A stretch of DNA of 30,496 nt, from the NCBI GenBank assembly GCA_039030175.1, contig JBCCER010000035.1:1-30496 (forward strand), written 5' to 3'. The position numbers and the translations under genes are program-made. A model generated the notes under the pieces. The model made no database searches. It had not been told where the DNA came from and saw nothing but the letters and a program-made list of their open reading frames with translations. This document shows positions 16,846 through 25,453 of the stretch, in pieces (the first letter of the stretch is position 1; every line of letters starts with the position of its first letter). This stretch comes from JANQGH01 sp039030175 (lineage in GTDB: Bacteria > Pseudomonadota > Alphaproteobacteria > DSM-16000 > Inquilinaceae).

Positions 16846-17904
16846 ATGCTGGAAATCAAGAACCTCACCAAACGTTTCGGCGCGATCGAGGCCGTCAAGG
16901 ACGTATCGATCTCGGCACCCGACGGTGCGTTTCTCGTCCTGCTCGGACCGTCCGGCTGCGGCAAGACCACGCTTTTGCGCATGCTCGCGGGGCTTGAGCT
17001 GCCATCGGCCGGCCAGATCGTTTTTGACGGCCAGATCGTGTCCGACGGGGATCGCGATTGGGCGGTTGATCCAGCCAAACGCAATTCTGGGCTGGTGTTC
17101 CAGTCCTACGCCCTGTGGCCGCATATGTCGGTCCGCGGCAATGTGGAATGGCCCTTGAAAGTGATGAGGATGCCAAAGGCCGAGCGCGCCGCGCGGGTTG
17201 GGGAAGTCTTAAAGCTGCTCGATATCGACCAGCTAAGGGATCGCTACCCCAATGAGATTTCCGGCGGGCAGCAGCAGCGTGTCGCCATCGCGCGCACAAT
17301 CGCGCCCAAACCATCAATCCTGTTGTTCGACGAGCCGTTGTCAAATCTCGATGCAAAGCTCAGGGTCGAGATGCGGACCGAGCTGATGCGACTGCATCGC
17401 ACGACTGGCGCCACCACCGTCTATGTCACCCACGACCAGATCGAGGCGATGACCATGGCCAGCCACGTCGCTGTTTTGAACGACGGGCGCGTTCAGCAAT
17501 ACGGCACGCCCGCCGATCTCATCGACCGACCGGAAACGGCGTTTGTGGCGACCTTCGTCGGCACCCCGCCCAACAACATGATTCCGGTGACCAAGAATGG
17601 CACGGGTCACAAAGTCGGCGGCAGGCACATGAAGCTGACTCCGCCGGCCGATGACTGCTTGGCCATGTACCGCGCCGAGGCCATGACGCTGAGCGACCAT
17701 GAGGGCGAGACGACCCTGCCGATGGAACTGGTCGAAACAAGTGCCATTGCCGGGCGCATGATGGTCACTGGCTTGCGCGACGGTCTGCGCCTGACCGCCA
17801 TCGTGGACAGCGCACCGCCGGTGCGGATTGGCGACACGATCCAGTTTTGTCTGCCGCCAGCGCCGGACAGCTGGTTTGGTCTCGACGGCGAAAGGATCGG
17901 CTGA
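16846..17904 (+). CDS. ABC transporter ATPase, FbpC/AfuC/PotA family
   Basis: This 352-residue nucleotide-binding subunit has Walker A GPSGCGKTT (34-42), Q-loop Gln86, signature ISGGQ (138-142), Asp162-Glu163 of Walker B, and switch His196 in VTHDQIEAM. After the ABC domain there is a C-terminal TOBE-like part with FVGTPPNNMIP. It powers the double permease encoded just upstream. Its TGA shares one base with the ATG of the phosphatase gene (TGATG), which ties the two products together in translation. Confidence 0.94.
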   Translation: MLEIKNLTKRFGAIEAVKDVSISAPDGAFLVLLGPSGCGKTTLLRMLAGLELPSAGQIVFDGQIVSDGDRDWAVDPAKRNSGLVFQSYALWPHMSVRGNVEWPLKVMRMPKAERAARVGEVLKLLDIDQLRDRYPNEISGGQQQRVAIARTIAPKPSILLFDEPLSNLDAKLRVEMRTELMRLHRTTGATTVYVTHDQIEAMTMASHVAVLNDGRVQQYGTPADLIDRPETAFVATFVGTPPNNMIPVTKNGTGHKVGGRHMKLTPPADDCLAMYRAEAMTLSDHEGETTLPMELVETSAIAGRMMVTGLRDGLRLTAIVDSAPPVRIGDTIQFCLPPAPDSWFGLDGERIG

Positions 17905-18503
17905 TGCGCTTGCTTCTCGTCCGTCACGGACAATCGGAATGGAACGCCGCACGGCGGTTGCAAGGCCAGGCCGACATCGGCCTATCCGAGCGGGGCGCGG
18001 CCCAAGCCAACGCCTTGCGCCCGGTGATTGAAGGTATCGCGCCCTGCCGCGCGGTGTCATCGGATCTGAAACGGGTGCGCGAGACCGCCAGACGGATTGG
18101 GGCCGATGCCGCGCGCGTCACCGACGCCTTGCGTGAGATCGATGTGGGCGACTGGACTGGGCGCCCGATAGACGAAATTCGGGCAGAGGACGAAAGCGCC
18201 TATCAGGGCTGGCGCACGGGCACCACTGCCCCGCCGGGTGGAGAGACCTGGGCCGATTTTGTCGACCGGGTCACGGGCGTGATCGAGGAGGAGCGTCACG
18301 ATCCTTGCCAGAACCTGCTCATTGTCTGCCACGGCGGCGTGATCCGCGCGATGCTGCACCGATATGTCGGGCTTGAGCCCGCATATATGATTCCCGTCGC
18401 CCCCGCGAGTCTGAGCGCGATCCGGCTGGGCACTGAAAAACCGCCGCGGCTGGAGCTGTTTAACTATCTGCCAAGCGGCGTTGAGTTCGAAGCGCCCGAC
18501 TGA
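17904..18503 (+). CDS. Histidine phosphatase (phosphoglycerate mutase-like) superfamily protein
   Basis: The 199-residue cytoplasmic enzyme has the catalytic LVRHGQSEWN with phospho-accepting His8, Arg57/Arg59 in SSDLKRVRE, the acid Glu78 in REIDVGDW, and the second His143 in VCHGGVIRAML. This is the complete set for a phosphohydrolase of the CobC/phosphoglycerate-mutase-like branch. The start at ATG 17904, overlapping the ATPase stop, puts LLLVRHG at residue 3, as is normal. It closes the RpiR-AfuABC-like operon and probably removes phosphate from the imported substrate (inference). An alternative, common for the family, is alpha-ribazole phosphatase. It converges on the GGT gene with only 15 bases between them. 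Confidence 0.9.
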   Translation: MRLLLVRHGQSEWNAARRLQGQADIGLSERGAAQANALRPVIEGIAPCRAVSSDLKRVRETARRIGADAARVTDALREIDVGDWTGRPIDEIRAEDESAYQGWRTGTTAPPGGETWADFVDRVTGVIEEERHDPCQNLLIVCHGGVIRAMLHRYVGLEPAYMIPVAPASLSAIRLGTEKPPRLELFNYLPSGVEFEAPD

Positions 18504-18518
18504 TTTTCGGCAATGTCC

Positions 18519-20051
18519 CTAGCCGGCCGCGACGGCGGCCGCACGTGGATAGGACAAATCCGGGCAGCCGGTCCAAACGCCGTCCCCGGCTCTTGATATT
18601 GCCGATGGCGAGGCGAAGGGGCGAGGAAAGACTGTGCGCTGGGCGAAGGCGAGGGGACTGTAGTCAGCCAAGCGCTGCAGGATGGCGGCCGGTAGATCGT
18701 GATCGACCGTAATGGCGCCGGTCGGGGCGACATTAATGCGGGGGAGGTGGATGGCGTCGCCGGCATCCATGGCGTAGGCAAGCAGGAATGCGCCGACCTG
18801 GGTGAGGGCCGGTACGATTTGGTTGCCGCCTGAGGCTCCGAATGCAGCCACCGGGGCGTCGTCCTTCAGCGCGATAACAGGGCACATGTTGGAATAGGCC
18901 CAAGCGCTTGGCGCGAGGCAGCGCTGTGTACCCGGTACGATATCGAACCAGGCCATGCCGTCATTGCCCAAGATTCCGGTTGCCGGTGACCGGTATTTGG
19001 CGCCGAAGCGGTTCAGCAACGTGAAAGTCAAAGCAACGACGCGGCCGGATGCATCGACCACTGTGAGATGGGTAGTGCTGCCGCCGTCACCTGTCGCCAA
19101 ACGCGCGGTATGCACTGCGTTGGCGGACCGGAGGGCCGCGATCGTTGCAGCATAGAAGTTTGGGCCCGGTTCGCCCGGCTCGATCTCGGTAGCCTCAAGC
19201 GCGCGCAAAGCGTCGGCGAGGCGAGGGCCGCCGCTATTATCCGGCGCAAGCGCTATGCGGTGGCCCATGATGTCGACGAGACTGGCCTGCGTGCGCCGCG
19301 CCTTATAAGCCGCAAGATCGGAACGGCGAATTGTGCTGCCAGCACCTGCAAGATCGTTGACCCAGGCCGCACCGATCGAGCCGTCGTAAAACGCTTTCGG
19401 GCCCTCGGTCGCCAATGCGGCCATCGTCTCGGCCTGAACCCCAAAATCGAGGACGTCGCCAGGTCCCGGCGGCCAACCGGTGGGCAAAAACAGGGCCCGG
19501 CAACCCGGATCGGACGCCAGGGGTGACGCAGCGAGCGCAATAGATAACGTCGTATGCCAGTCGACAGTGAGGCCAGCGCGCAGACGGTCAATCGCGGGCA
19601 GAAGCAGACGCGACCAGCTTTCGCTTGCGCCTTCGCGGTGCAGGGCTGCAAGGCCGGCCACGATGCCTGGGACGACGACCGAACTGGCGCCCTCGACATT
19701 GCGTGCTCCAGCCGACTGCGTCATGCCCAGGAAGGTGCGCGCGCCATTCGGGTCCGGGGTCAGCAGCGCGGGGTCGATCTCTGCCGGGGCCTGGCCGGAG
19801 AAATCGATAGCGACCGGCGGCTTGCCGGGCTCCGCCACCAGGCCAAAGCCGCAGGCAGCCAGGCCGCTCATCCATGGCTCGACGGCTTGCAGGGAAAAGG
19901 CCGCTGCAATGGCAGCGTCGATTGCATTGCCGCCGTCGGCCAGAAGGTCCGCGCCGATTTGGGCGGCGACATGGTGTTGAGACACCACCAACCCGCGACG
20001 GCCGCGCTCTACTGGCTTGGCGACTGACCAGGGTTCTGGATCAAGGGTCAT
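18519..20051 (-). CDS. ggt: Gamma-glutamyltransferase (Ntn-hydrolase), apparently cytoplasmic
   Basis: The 510-residue protein has the GGT fold and the processing site. STTH at about 325-328 marks the large/small subunit boundary, with Thr326 as the likely N-terminal nucleophile after autocleavage, followed by LTVVDASGRVVALTFTLLNRFG. The N-terminal region VVSQHHVAAQIGADLLADGGNAIDAAIAA is the usual GGT start motif. GGTs split glutathione and other gamma-glutamyl compounds. Unlike the secreted E. coli enzyme it starts MTLDPEPWSV, with no signal peptide, so it should act in the cytosol on imported substrate. It follows the peptide-importer ATPase on the same strand by 84 bases. Confidence 0.9.
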   Translation of the reverse strand: MTLDPEPWSVAKPVERGRRGLVVSQHHVAAQIGADLLADGGNAIDAAIAAAFSLQAVEPWMSGLAACGFGLVAEPGKPPVAIDFSGQAPAEIDPALLTPDPNGARTFLGMTQSAGARNVEGASSVVVPGIVAGLAALHREGASESWSRLLLPAIDRLRAGLTVDWHTTLSIALAASPLASDPGCRALFLPTGWPPGPGDVLDFGVQAETMAALATEGPKAFYDGSIGAAWVNDLAGAGSTIRRSDLAAYKARRTQASLVDIMGHRIALAPDNSGGPRLADALRALEATEIEPGEPGPNFYAATIAALRSANAVHTARLATGDGGSTTHLTVVDASGRVVALTFTLLNRFGAKYRSPATGILGNDGMAWFDIVPGTQRCLAPSAWAYSNMCPVIALKDDAPVAAFGASGGNQIVPALTQVGAFLLAYAMDAGDAIHLPRINVAPTGAITVDHDLPAAILQRLADYSPLAFAQRTVFPRPFASPSAISRAGDGVWTGCPDLSYPRAAAVAAG

Positions 20052-20135
20052 GGCGAGCCGCGCCTCGCGTGCGAAGAGAATTGATGATTTGGCATTTCAA
20101 ACATAGCGGGGGTGAATGATCGGACGTGCGCCGGA

Positions 20136-21734
20136 TTACGCTGCCAGTAGGCCAGGAATGGCAGCCAGAAGGTCCTTCGTATAGGCTTCTTGCGGGTTCT
20201 CGAACACGGATTGCGTTGTGCCTTGCTCCACGATCTTGCCGGCACGCATGACCACGATGCGGTCGCATAGCTGGGCGGCGATCCGCAGATCATGGGTTAT
20301 GAACAACAGCGCGAAGCCTTCTGAGGCCTGAATGTCGCCCAGTAGATCTAGGATCTGGCGCTGGACCGAAACGTCGAGGGCGGAGACGGATTCGTCGGCG
20401 ATCAGAATGTCCGGGTTCAGCGCCAAGGCCCGGGCAATGCAGACTCGCTGGCGTTGGCCGCCGGAGAATTGGTGCGGATAGCGGCGCGCGGCGCTGGCGT
20501 CTAGCCCGACCCGTTCCAGCAATGCGGCGGCCCGTTGACGTGCCTCGGCCGGATCGACGCCATGGATGATCGGACCCTCGGCGACGGCCTCGCCAACAGA
20601 CTGTCGCGGGTCGAGGGCCGTGTAGGGGTCCTGAAAGATAACCTGGAAGCGCCGGCGATAGGGCCGCAAACGGCGGTCGCTAAGGCGGGTGATTGTCTCG
20701 CCGGCCAGCACCACTTCGCCGCTCGTAACCGGCTCGAGACGCATCAAACATTGCGCGAGGGTCGACTTTCCGGAGCCGGACTCGCCGACCAGCCCGATGG
20801 TCTCGTGCGGGCGCACGGACAGGCTTACCCCGTCAAGCGCCCTTGTCTCGCCGCCGCCGAACAGACCGCCGCCACGAAACCGCTTCGTGATCTTACGCCC
20901 TTCCAGAATTGGCGCCCCCTCTATGGCGCGGGGTGGTTTCGGCTCCAGCTTGGGCACCGCCGCGATCAAAGACTGGGTGTAGGTATGTTGAGGACGCTCC
21001 AGTACGTCGCGTACCGGCCCCTGTTCGACCAGCTTTCCCTGCTGCATGACGGCGACGCGGTCGGCGATGTCGGCAACCACCCCGAAATCATGGGTGATGA
21101 ATAAAATGGCGGCGTTGTGGCGCTGGCGCAGGCTGCGGATCAGGTCGAGAATCCGGGCCTGGGTGGTGACGTCGAGCGCTGTGGTCGGCTCGTCGGCGAT
21201 CAAGATGTCCGGATCGAGGGCCATGGCCATGGCAATCATCACCCGCTGGCACTGCCCGCCGGATAGTTGATGGGGGTAGGAACGGCTTATGCGCTGCCAA
21301 TCATCGAGCCCGACCTCTTCGAGCAGACCTTGCACTCGTCGATCGCGTGCGTTGGCATCGTCTCGCCCGTGGATGCGCAAGACCTCGTCGATCTGGCTGC
21401 CGGCCGTAAAGACGGGGTTCAGCGCCGCCAACGGCTCCTGAAACACCATTGAGATGCGACTGCCAGCAATCTCGCGCCGTCGGGCGCGCGGCACCGTGAG
21501 CAAGTCGTCGCCGCGATAGTCGATCGTTCCCGATTGGATGGTGATCTCGCGCGGCAGGAGGCCCATGACCGCCCGCGCCGTGATTGACTTACCAGAGCCG
21601 GACTCGCCGACTAGACAGACGATCTCGCCAGGATGAAGGTCGAGAGGCAGGCTCTCGATCGCTAAATCACGATCCGCCCAGGCCGGCAAGCGCAGACTGA
21701 GATCGCGAATGGACAGGATAGGAGTTTCGCTCAC
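20136..21734 (-). CDS. Fused peptide-type ABC transporter ATPase (DppD-DppF / GsiA-like)
   Basis: This 532-residue protein has two ABC domains in one chain. The first holds Walker A GESGSGKSI (43-51), signature LSGGQ (157-161) and Asp181-Glu182. The second has GESGSGKST (317-325), FSGGQ (423-427), Asp447-Glu448 and switch His481. The lengths and linker (about 250-280) match GsiA and other fused oligopeptide importers. It starts with GTG at 21734, with AAGGATCTC just upstream. Gene order is binding protein, hairpin, ATPase, GGT on the minus strand, with the two permeases on a divergent plus-strand transcript. The substrate is likely a di-/tripeptide or glutathione-like compound. Confidence 0.93.
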   Translation of the reverse strand: MSETPILSIRDLSLRLPAWADRDLAIESLPLDLHPGEIVCLVGESGSGKSITARAVMGLLPREITIQSGTIDYRGDDLLTVPRARRREIAGSRISMVFQEPLAALNPVFTAGSQIDEVLRIHGRDDANARDRRVQGLLEEVGLDDWQRISRSYPHQLSGGQCQRVMIAMAMALDPDILIADEPTTALDVTTQARILDLIRSLRQRHNAAILFITHDFGVVADIADRVAVMQQGKLVEQGPVRDVLERPQHTYTQSLIAAVPKLEPKPPRAIEGAPILEGRKITKRFRGGGLFGGGETRALDGVSLSVRPHETIGLVGESGSGKSTLAQCLMRLEPVTSGEVVLAGETITRLSDRRLRPYRRRFQVIFQDPYTALDPRQSVGEAVAEGPIIHGVDPAEARQRAAALLERVGLDASAARRYPHQFSGGQRQRVCIARALALNPDILIADESVSALDVSVQRQILDLLGDIQASEGFALLFITHDLRIAAQLCDRIVVMRAGKIVEQGTTQSVFENPQEAYTKDLLAAIPGLLAA

Positions 21735-21758
21735 GAGATCCTTGTTCTTAGAAAGCTT

Positions 21759-21784
21759 GGGGTCGCGACGCGCATCGCGACCCC
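21759..21784 (-). terminator. Perfect stem-loop between peptide-binding protein and ATPase genes
   Basis: GGGGTCGCGA (21759-21768) and TCGCGACCCC (21775-21784) form a perfect 10-pair stem around a six-base loop. It lies 10 bases after the binding-protein stop on the minus strand. No T-run follows on the minus strand, so an mRNA-stabilising or partially terminating element is preferred over a strong terminator. Confidence 0.65.
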
Positions 21785-21794
21785 TTGCCTTTCC

Positions 21795-23393
21795 TTATTG
21801 ATCGACCGTGACATAGCCCGGACCGAACAGCAGCGTGTTGGTCGCGAACGGCGCCCAGTTGACGCCGTCGCGCACGGCAACGCTGATAACGTTGCGCCAG
21901 AGATAAAAGCCCGGCGTGATGTCTTCCCATTCGGCCAACAGATCACGATAAAGCTCGATCCTGCGGTCGAGATCCTCTTCCTGCTGGAAGGCAGCGCCCA
22001 GCTCCAAGAACCGCTCGGTCGGCTCCCAGGTGCGGTGTGCGGCGTTCGTGCGGTTTGAGTTCGGCCCCCAATCGATCCACAGCGGACGTAGCGGATCGCC
22101 GGAGAATTCCGAGGTCATCGACATGTTCAAGAGGTGGAACGGCCGCTCATAGGCCAGGCGGAAATTGTCGACGATTTCCAGCCGGACATTGATGCCGGCC
22201 TCACGCCACATCTCAACCATGATTTCGGCCGCCTGCTCATAGTTCGGATAGAAGCCGCGCGTGATGTGCCACTCCAACTCCTCGCCATCGTAATTCGTTA
22301 GGGCCAGCAGCTCCTGCGCCCGTTCCGGGTCGTACGGATAGGCCGCCTCGCCTTCCGGATCATAGAAGACGCCATATTCCTGGAAGTTAAACGGCGCCGG
22401 ATGGAAGGTGACGTCGCCCCACAGCGCGGACACGATGGTGTCCATGTCTACAGCGGAGACCATGGCCTTGCGAAGATTGGCGTCGATCAGCGGGTTATCC
22501 GGATTTTCATCCGTGATCAGTGTGTTGAAGGCAAACATCGGGTAGTTGTCGATGGTCACCTGATAGAGGCTGATGTCCTCATAATTGTCGAAAACCGGTG
22601 CCTGGTCGGATGGGATGGAGACGATGATGTCGTATTCGCCCGAGACCAAGCCGGCAAGACGTGCGGACGGCTCTGGCACGATGATCCACTCGATGCTGGC
22701 CAGCGGCGGCGTTCCGCCCCAGTAATCGTCATAGGCCTCCATCACCAGACGCTCGCCGCTGTCAAACTCGGTGACGCGATAGGGGCCGGTGCCGATGGGT
22801 GCAAGGCCGAATTCCTCGGGCGTCATACCAGCGAAATTGTTGGGCACGAGGTAGCCGATCTGGAAGGTGAAGCGGTTGGGCAGCACCGGATCGGGGAAGT
22901 CGGTCTCGATTTCGACGGTCATGGGTCCGGTCGCTTCGACACGGTTAATGCCGCGCATGAAGCTCCGGCCGCGCGGAGCAATCGCCTCCGGCCCCCACAG
23001 GCGCTCGGCTGACAGGCTGAAGGCGATGTCTTCCGCCGTCATCGGCTGACCGTTTTGGAAGGTGATGCCTTCGCGCACATTGAATTGCCAGACGGTGGGC
23101 GAGATCTGTTCCGCGCTCTCGATCAGGAATGGCACGCGCGTGTTGCCCGTCGGATCCGCTCTGAAATCACGCAGGACAATCGGGTCATAGATGTTAAGGG
23201 CAAAGCGTGCGACAGAGGAACTGAAGCCCAAAACGGGCTCCAAGGTTGGCCACAACGTATCGACCGCGATCCGCAAGGTCGGCCGATCATCCTGCGCCGA
23301 AGCGAGATTTGTGGCGCCGACTAACATCAAGAGTCCGGCTAGAATGGAGGCAATTGCCGCCACCAGCCGGTTGCCCGACATGAATTTCAGCAT
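21795..23393 (-). CDS. Peptide/nickel-type ABC solute-binding protein (SBP family 5, GsiB/DppA-like)
   Basis: The 532-residue secreted protein has a signal peptide cut near residue 33 (ASA|QDD), after an about 20-residue hydrophobic core. Family 5 features include ALNIYDPIVLRD near the N-terminus of the mature part, WQFNVREGITFQNGQPMTAEDIAFSL (the conserved substrate-cleft region) and GTGPYRVTEF. It probably binds short peptides or glutathione-like compounds and hands them to the divergent DppBC-like permeases. The start at ATG 23393 follows GGGGAGTTTCACA. A longer in-frame start at 23624 was rejected because it crosses the promoter region and lacks a ribosome site. Confidence 0.91.
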   Translation of the reverse strand: MLKFMSGNRLVAAIASILAGLLMLVGATNLASAQDDRPTLRIAVDTLWPTLEPVLGFSSSVARFALNIYDPIVLRDFRADPTGNTRVPFLIESAEQISPTVWQFNVREGITFQNGQPMTAEDIAFSLSAERLWGPEAIAPRGRSFMRGINRVEATGPMTVEIETDFPDPVLPNRFTFQIGYLVPNNFAGMTPEEFGLAPIGTGPYRVTEFDSGERLVMEAYDDYWGGTPPLASIEWIIVPEPSARLAGLVSGEYDIIVSIPSDQAPVFDNYEDISLYQVTIDNYPMFAFNTLITDENPDNPLIDANLRKAMVSAVDMDTIVSALWGDVTFHPAPFNFQEYGVFYDPEGEAAYPYDPERAQELLALTNYDGEELEWHITRGFYPNYEQAAEIMVEMWREAGINVRLEIVDNFRLAYERPFHLLNMSMTSEFSGDPLRPLWIDWGPNSNRTNAAHRTWEPTERFLELGAAFQQEEDLDRRIELYRDLLAEWEDITPGFYLWRNVISVAVRDGVNWAPFATNTLLFGPGYVTVDQ

Positions 23394-23547
23394 TGTGAAA
23401 CTCCCCTTGTTCGTGAGCGAATTCTCGAGCGGTTTGGCCTGCCGACTATTCGCTTGGCCGCAATCCGCCATTTCCCGCTGGTATTGCGCAATTATCTTGT
23501 AGCATATTCCTTGACATGGCAAGCATCTACCGGTTCGCGCCGCCCTC
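23394..23547. promoter_or_regulatory. Divergent intergenic region with TTGCGCAA palindrome
   Basis: These 154 bases separate the binding-protein start (minus) and the permease start (plus) and are more AT-rich near 23480-23515. TTGCGCAA (23484-23491) is an eight-base palindrome. On the minus strand TTGCCA and a GATAAT-like box nearby could form a promoter, but the spacing (about 20 bases) is long, so no box is claimed as certain. Confidence 0.35.
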
Positions 23548-24486
23548 ATGAACACAAGATTTCTGGCCCTGAAGCTGCTCCGCATGCTGGTCACGATCTG
23601 GTTCGTGGTCACATTCGTGTTCATCGTGCTGCGTACGACGACCGACCCGGTCGAGGCATTGTTACCGCCAGACGCGACGCCCGATGAAATTGCCCAATGG
23701 AGCGAGATCTGGGGCCTCGACCAGCCTTTGATCGTCCAATATGGCCGCTATGTCGCCAGCCTGACGGTCGGCGATCTGGGCTTTAGCTATCGCGATGGAC
23801 GGCCCGTGACGGTGGTGGTGAGCCAACGCATCCCGGCGACCTTGATCCTTGGCGGTACGGCGCTGGGCATTGCGCTGTGCGTCGGCGTGCCGTTTGGCAT
23901 CATCGCCGCCCTGCGTCGCAACCGACTGTCGGATAGGCTGATCATGGCCTTCTCGGTCTTCGGTTTTGCCATACCGAACTTTTTCTTCGGTATCTTGCTG
24001 ATCCTGCTGTTTTCGCTCTATCTCAGATGGCTGCCCAGTTCGGGGTATGGCGGCTTGGATCACCTGATTATGCCGGCAGCGACGCTTGGGCTGGCCACGG
24101 CTGGGGCGCTTGCCCGCTTCACGCGGTCATCGATGCTGGAAGCGCTCTCCAAACCCTTCATGGAGACTGCGGCAGCCAAGGGCGCTGGCCCCTTTCGACG
24201 GGTGATGCGCCATGCGGTGCCTAATGCGGCGATCCCCGTGGTGACGATCCTCGGCCTCAACATCGGCGCGCTGATCAGCGGTTCGATAGTGACGGAAACA
24301 GTCTTTGCATGGCCCGGGGTTGGGCGGCTTCTGATCTCGTCGGTCGAGGCGCGCGATCTGGCGGTGGTTCAGTTCCTGGTCCTGCTGATCGCGCTGACCA
24401 TGGTGGTGGCCAACTTGCTGGTCGACATTCTTTACGGCGTCCTGGATCCGCGCATTCGCGTGTCCGGCCGGGCCAAGGCGGGCTGA
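23548..24486 (+). CDS. Peptide-type ABC permease, DppB/GsiC-like
   Basis: The 312-residue membrane protein has about six helices. It begins with a long first helix (LLRMLVTIWFVVTFVFIVL) and the DppB-type segment GLDQPLIVQYGRYVASLTVGDLG. The loop AAAKGAGPFRRVMRHAVPN contacts the ATPase, and GSIVTETVFAWPGVGRLL is a family hallmark. It imports peptides together with the permease directly downstream (five-base gap), the double ATPase and the binding protein on the other strand. The start lacks a strong ribosome site; the next in-frame ATG is within the first helix. Confidence 0.92.
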   Translation: MNTRFLALKLLRMLVTIWFVVTFVFIVLRTTTDPVEALLPPDATPDEIAQWSEIWGLDQPLIVQYGRYVASLTVGDLGFSYRDGRPVTVVVSQRIPATLILGGTALGIALCVGVPFGIIAALRRNRLSDRLIMAFSVFGFAIPNFFFGILLILLFSLYLRWLPSSGYGGLDHLIMPAATLGLATAGALARFTRSSMLEALSKPFMETAAAKGAGPFRRVMRHAVPNAAIPVVTILGLNIGALISGSIVTETVFAWPGVGRLLISSVEARDLAVVQFLVLLIALTMVVANLLVDILYGVLDPRIRVSGRAKAG

Positions 24487-24491
24487 AGCCA

Positions 24492-25373
24492 ATGGCCGAG
24501 AGTTTGCCCACGAAGGAAAGGCGCAGCCGACTGGGTCTGCTATCGGCAAACCGGGTCGTGCTGGCATTCGCCTGGACGATCCTTGGCTGCATCATTTTTC
24601 TGGGCCTTTTCGGCAATTGGCTGACGCCGTACGGCGACACCGAACAGAACTTGCTGGACCGTTTGGCGCCACCTGCGCTGCTTGGCTATGACAGCGCCTA
24701 TCTGCTCGGCTCCGACCGGCTTGGCCGAGACATCCTGGCAAGGCTCGTGTTCGCCACCCGCATCAGCCTGGCGATCGCGCTTGCCGGCACGATCATCGGC
24801 GCGATCATCGGCACATTGCTGGGCTTTCTGGCGGCCTATTTCCGAGGCTTGATCGAAGAAGCGATCATGACCTTGGTGGACATCCAAGCTTCCTTGCCCT
24901 TCATCATCATTGCCCTGACTTTGCTGGCCTTCGTCGGCAACTCGCTGACCTTGTTCATCATCATCATGGGCATCTATGGCTGGGAGCGGTATGCGCGGCT
25001 GGCACGCGGCGCGGTGTTGTCTGCCCAAAGTCAGCCCTACGCCAGGGCTGTTCGCGCGCTGGGCGCCTCGCCTTGGCGGCTTTACACAAGGCACCTTCTG
25101 CCCAACATCGCTGGCGTGCTGATCGTCCAGTTCACCCTGAACTATCCGGAAATCGTGCTGCTGGAAACGGCCCTCTCGTTCCTTGGTCTCGGCATCCAGC
25201 CGCCGCTGACCAGCCTCGGCCAAATGATGGGTGATGGCCGCGACTTGCTGATCAACGCCTGGTGGCTGTCGGTCATCCCCGGCACCCTGATCTTCGCCAC
25301 GACCTTATCGATCAGCATCATCGGCGACTGGCTTCGCGACCGCCTGGACCCGACGATTGGGCGGGGGGAATAG
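24492..25373 (+). CDS. Peptide-type ABC permease, DppC/GsiD-like
   Basis: This 293-residue membrane protein has the DppC pattern. A first helix near residue 20 is followed by the periplasmic-side segment LLGYDSAYLLGSDRLGRDILARL, which is the GTDxxGRD hallmark. The coupling loop VRALGASPWRLYTRHLLPN and LLETALSFLGLGIQPP come later. ATG 24492 was chosen: it lies five bases after the upstream stop and leaves the normal N-terminus. The in-frame start at 24309 would cover the 3' part of the other permease. The end converges on the MarR gene with 80 bases between. Confidence 0.93.
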   Translation: MAESLPTKERRSRLGLLSANRVVLAFAWTILGCIIFLGLFGNWLTPYGDTEQNLLDRLAPPALLGYDSAYLLGSDRLGRDILARLVFATRISLAIALAGTIIGAIIGTLLGFLAAYFRGLIEEAIMTLVDIQASLPFIIIALTLLAFVGNSLTLFIIIMGIYGWERYARLARGAVLSAQSQPYARAVRALGASPWRLYTRHLLPNIAGVLIVQFTLNYPEIVLLETALSFLGLGIQPPLTSLGQMMGDGRDLLINAWWLSVIPGTLIFATTLSISIIGDWLRDRLDPTIGRGE

Positions 25374-25453
25374 AGACCAAATTCATCCGGATGGGTGACT
25401 GAACTCGGCGCTTTAACGTGCCGTGTTCCCGGGCGTCGCGGGCTCCGCCCAGC

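Noticed and set aside
13885..17904. Assignment as a ferric-iron importer
   Set aside because: The fold class also covers phosphosugar and phosphonate carriers, and the regulator and phosphatase do not fit iron. Only the broader class is claimed.
25374..25453. Possible terminator between convergent DppC-like and marR genes
   Set aside because: There are only short GC-rich self-complementary bits (CCCG/CGGG) and no T-run, which is not enough to call.
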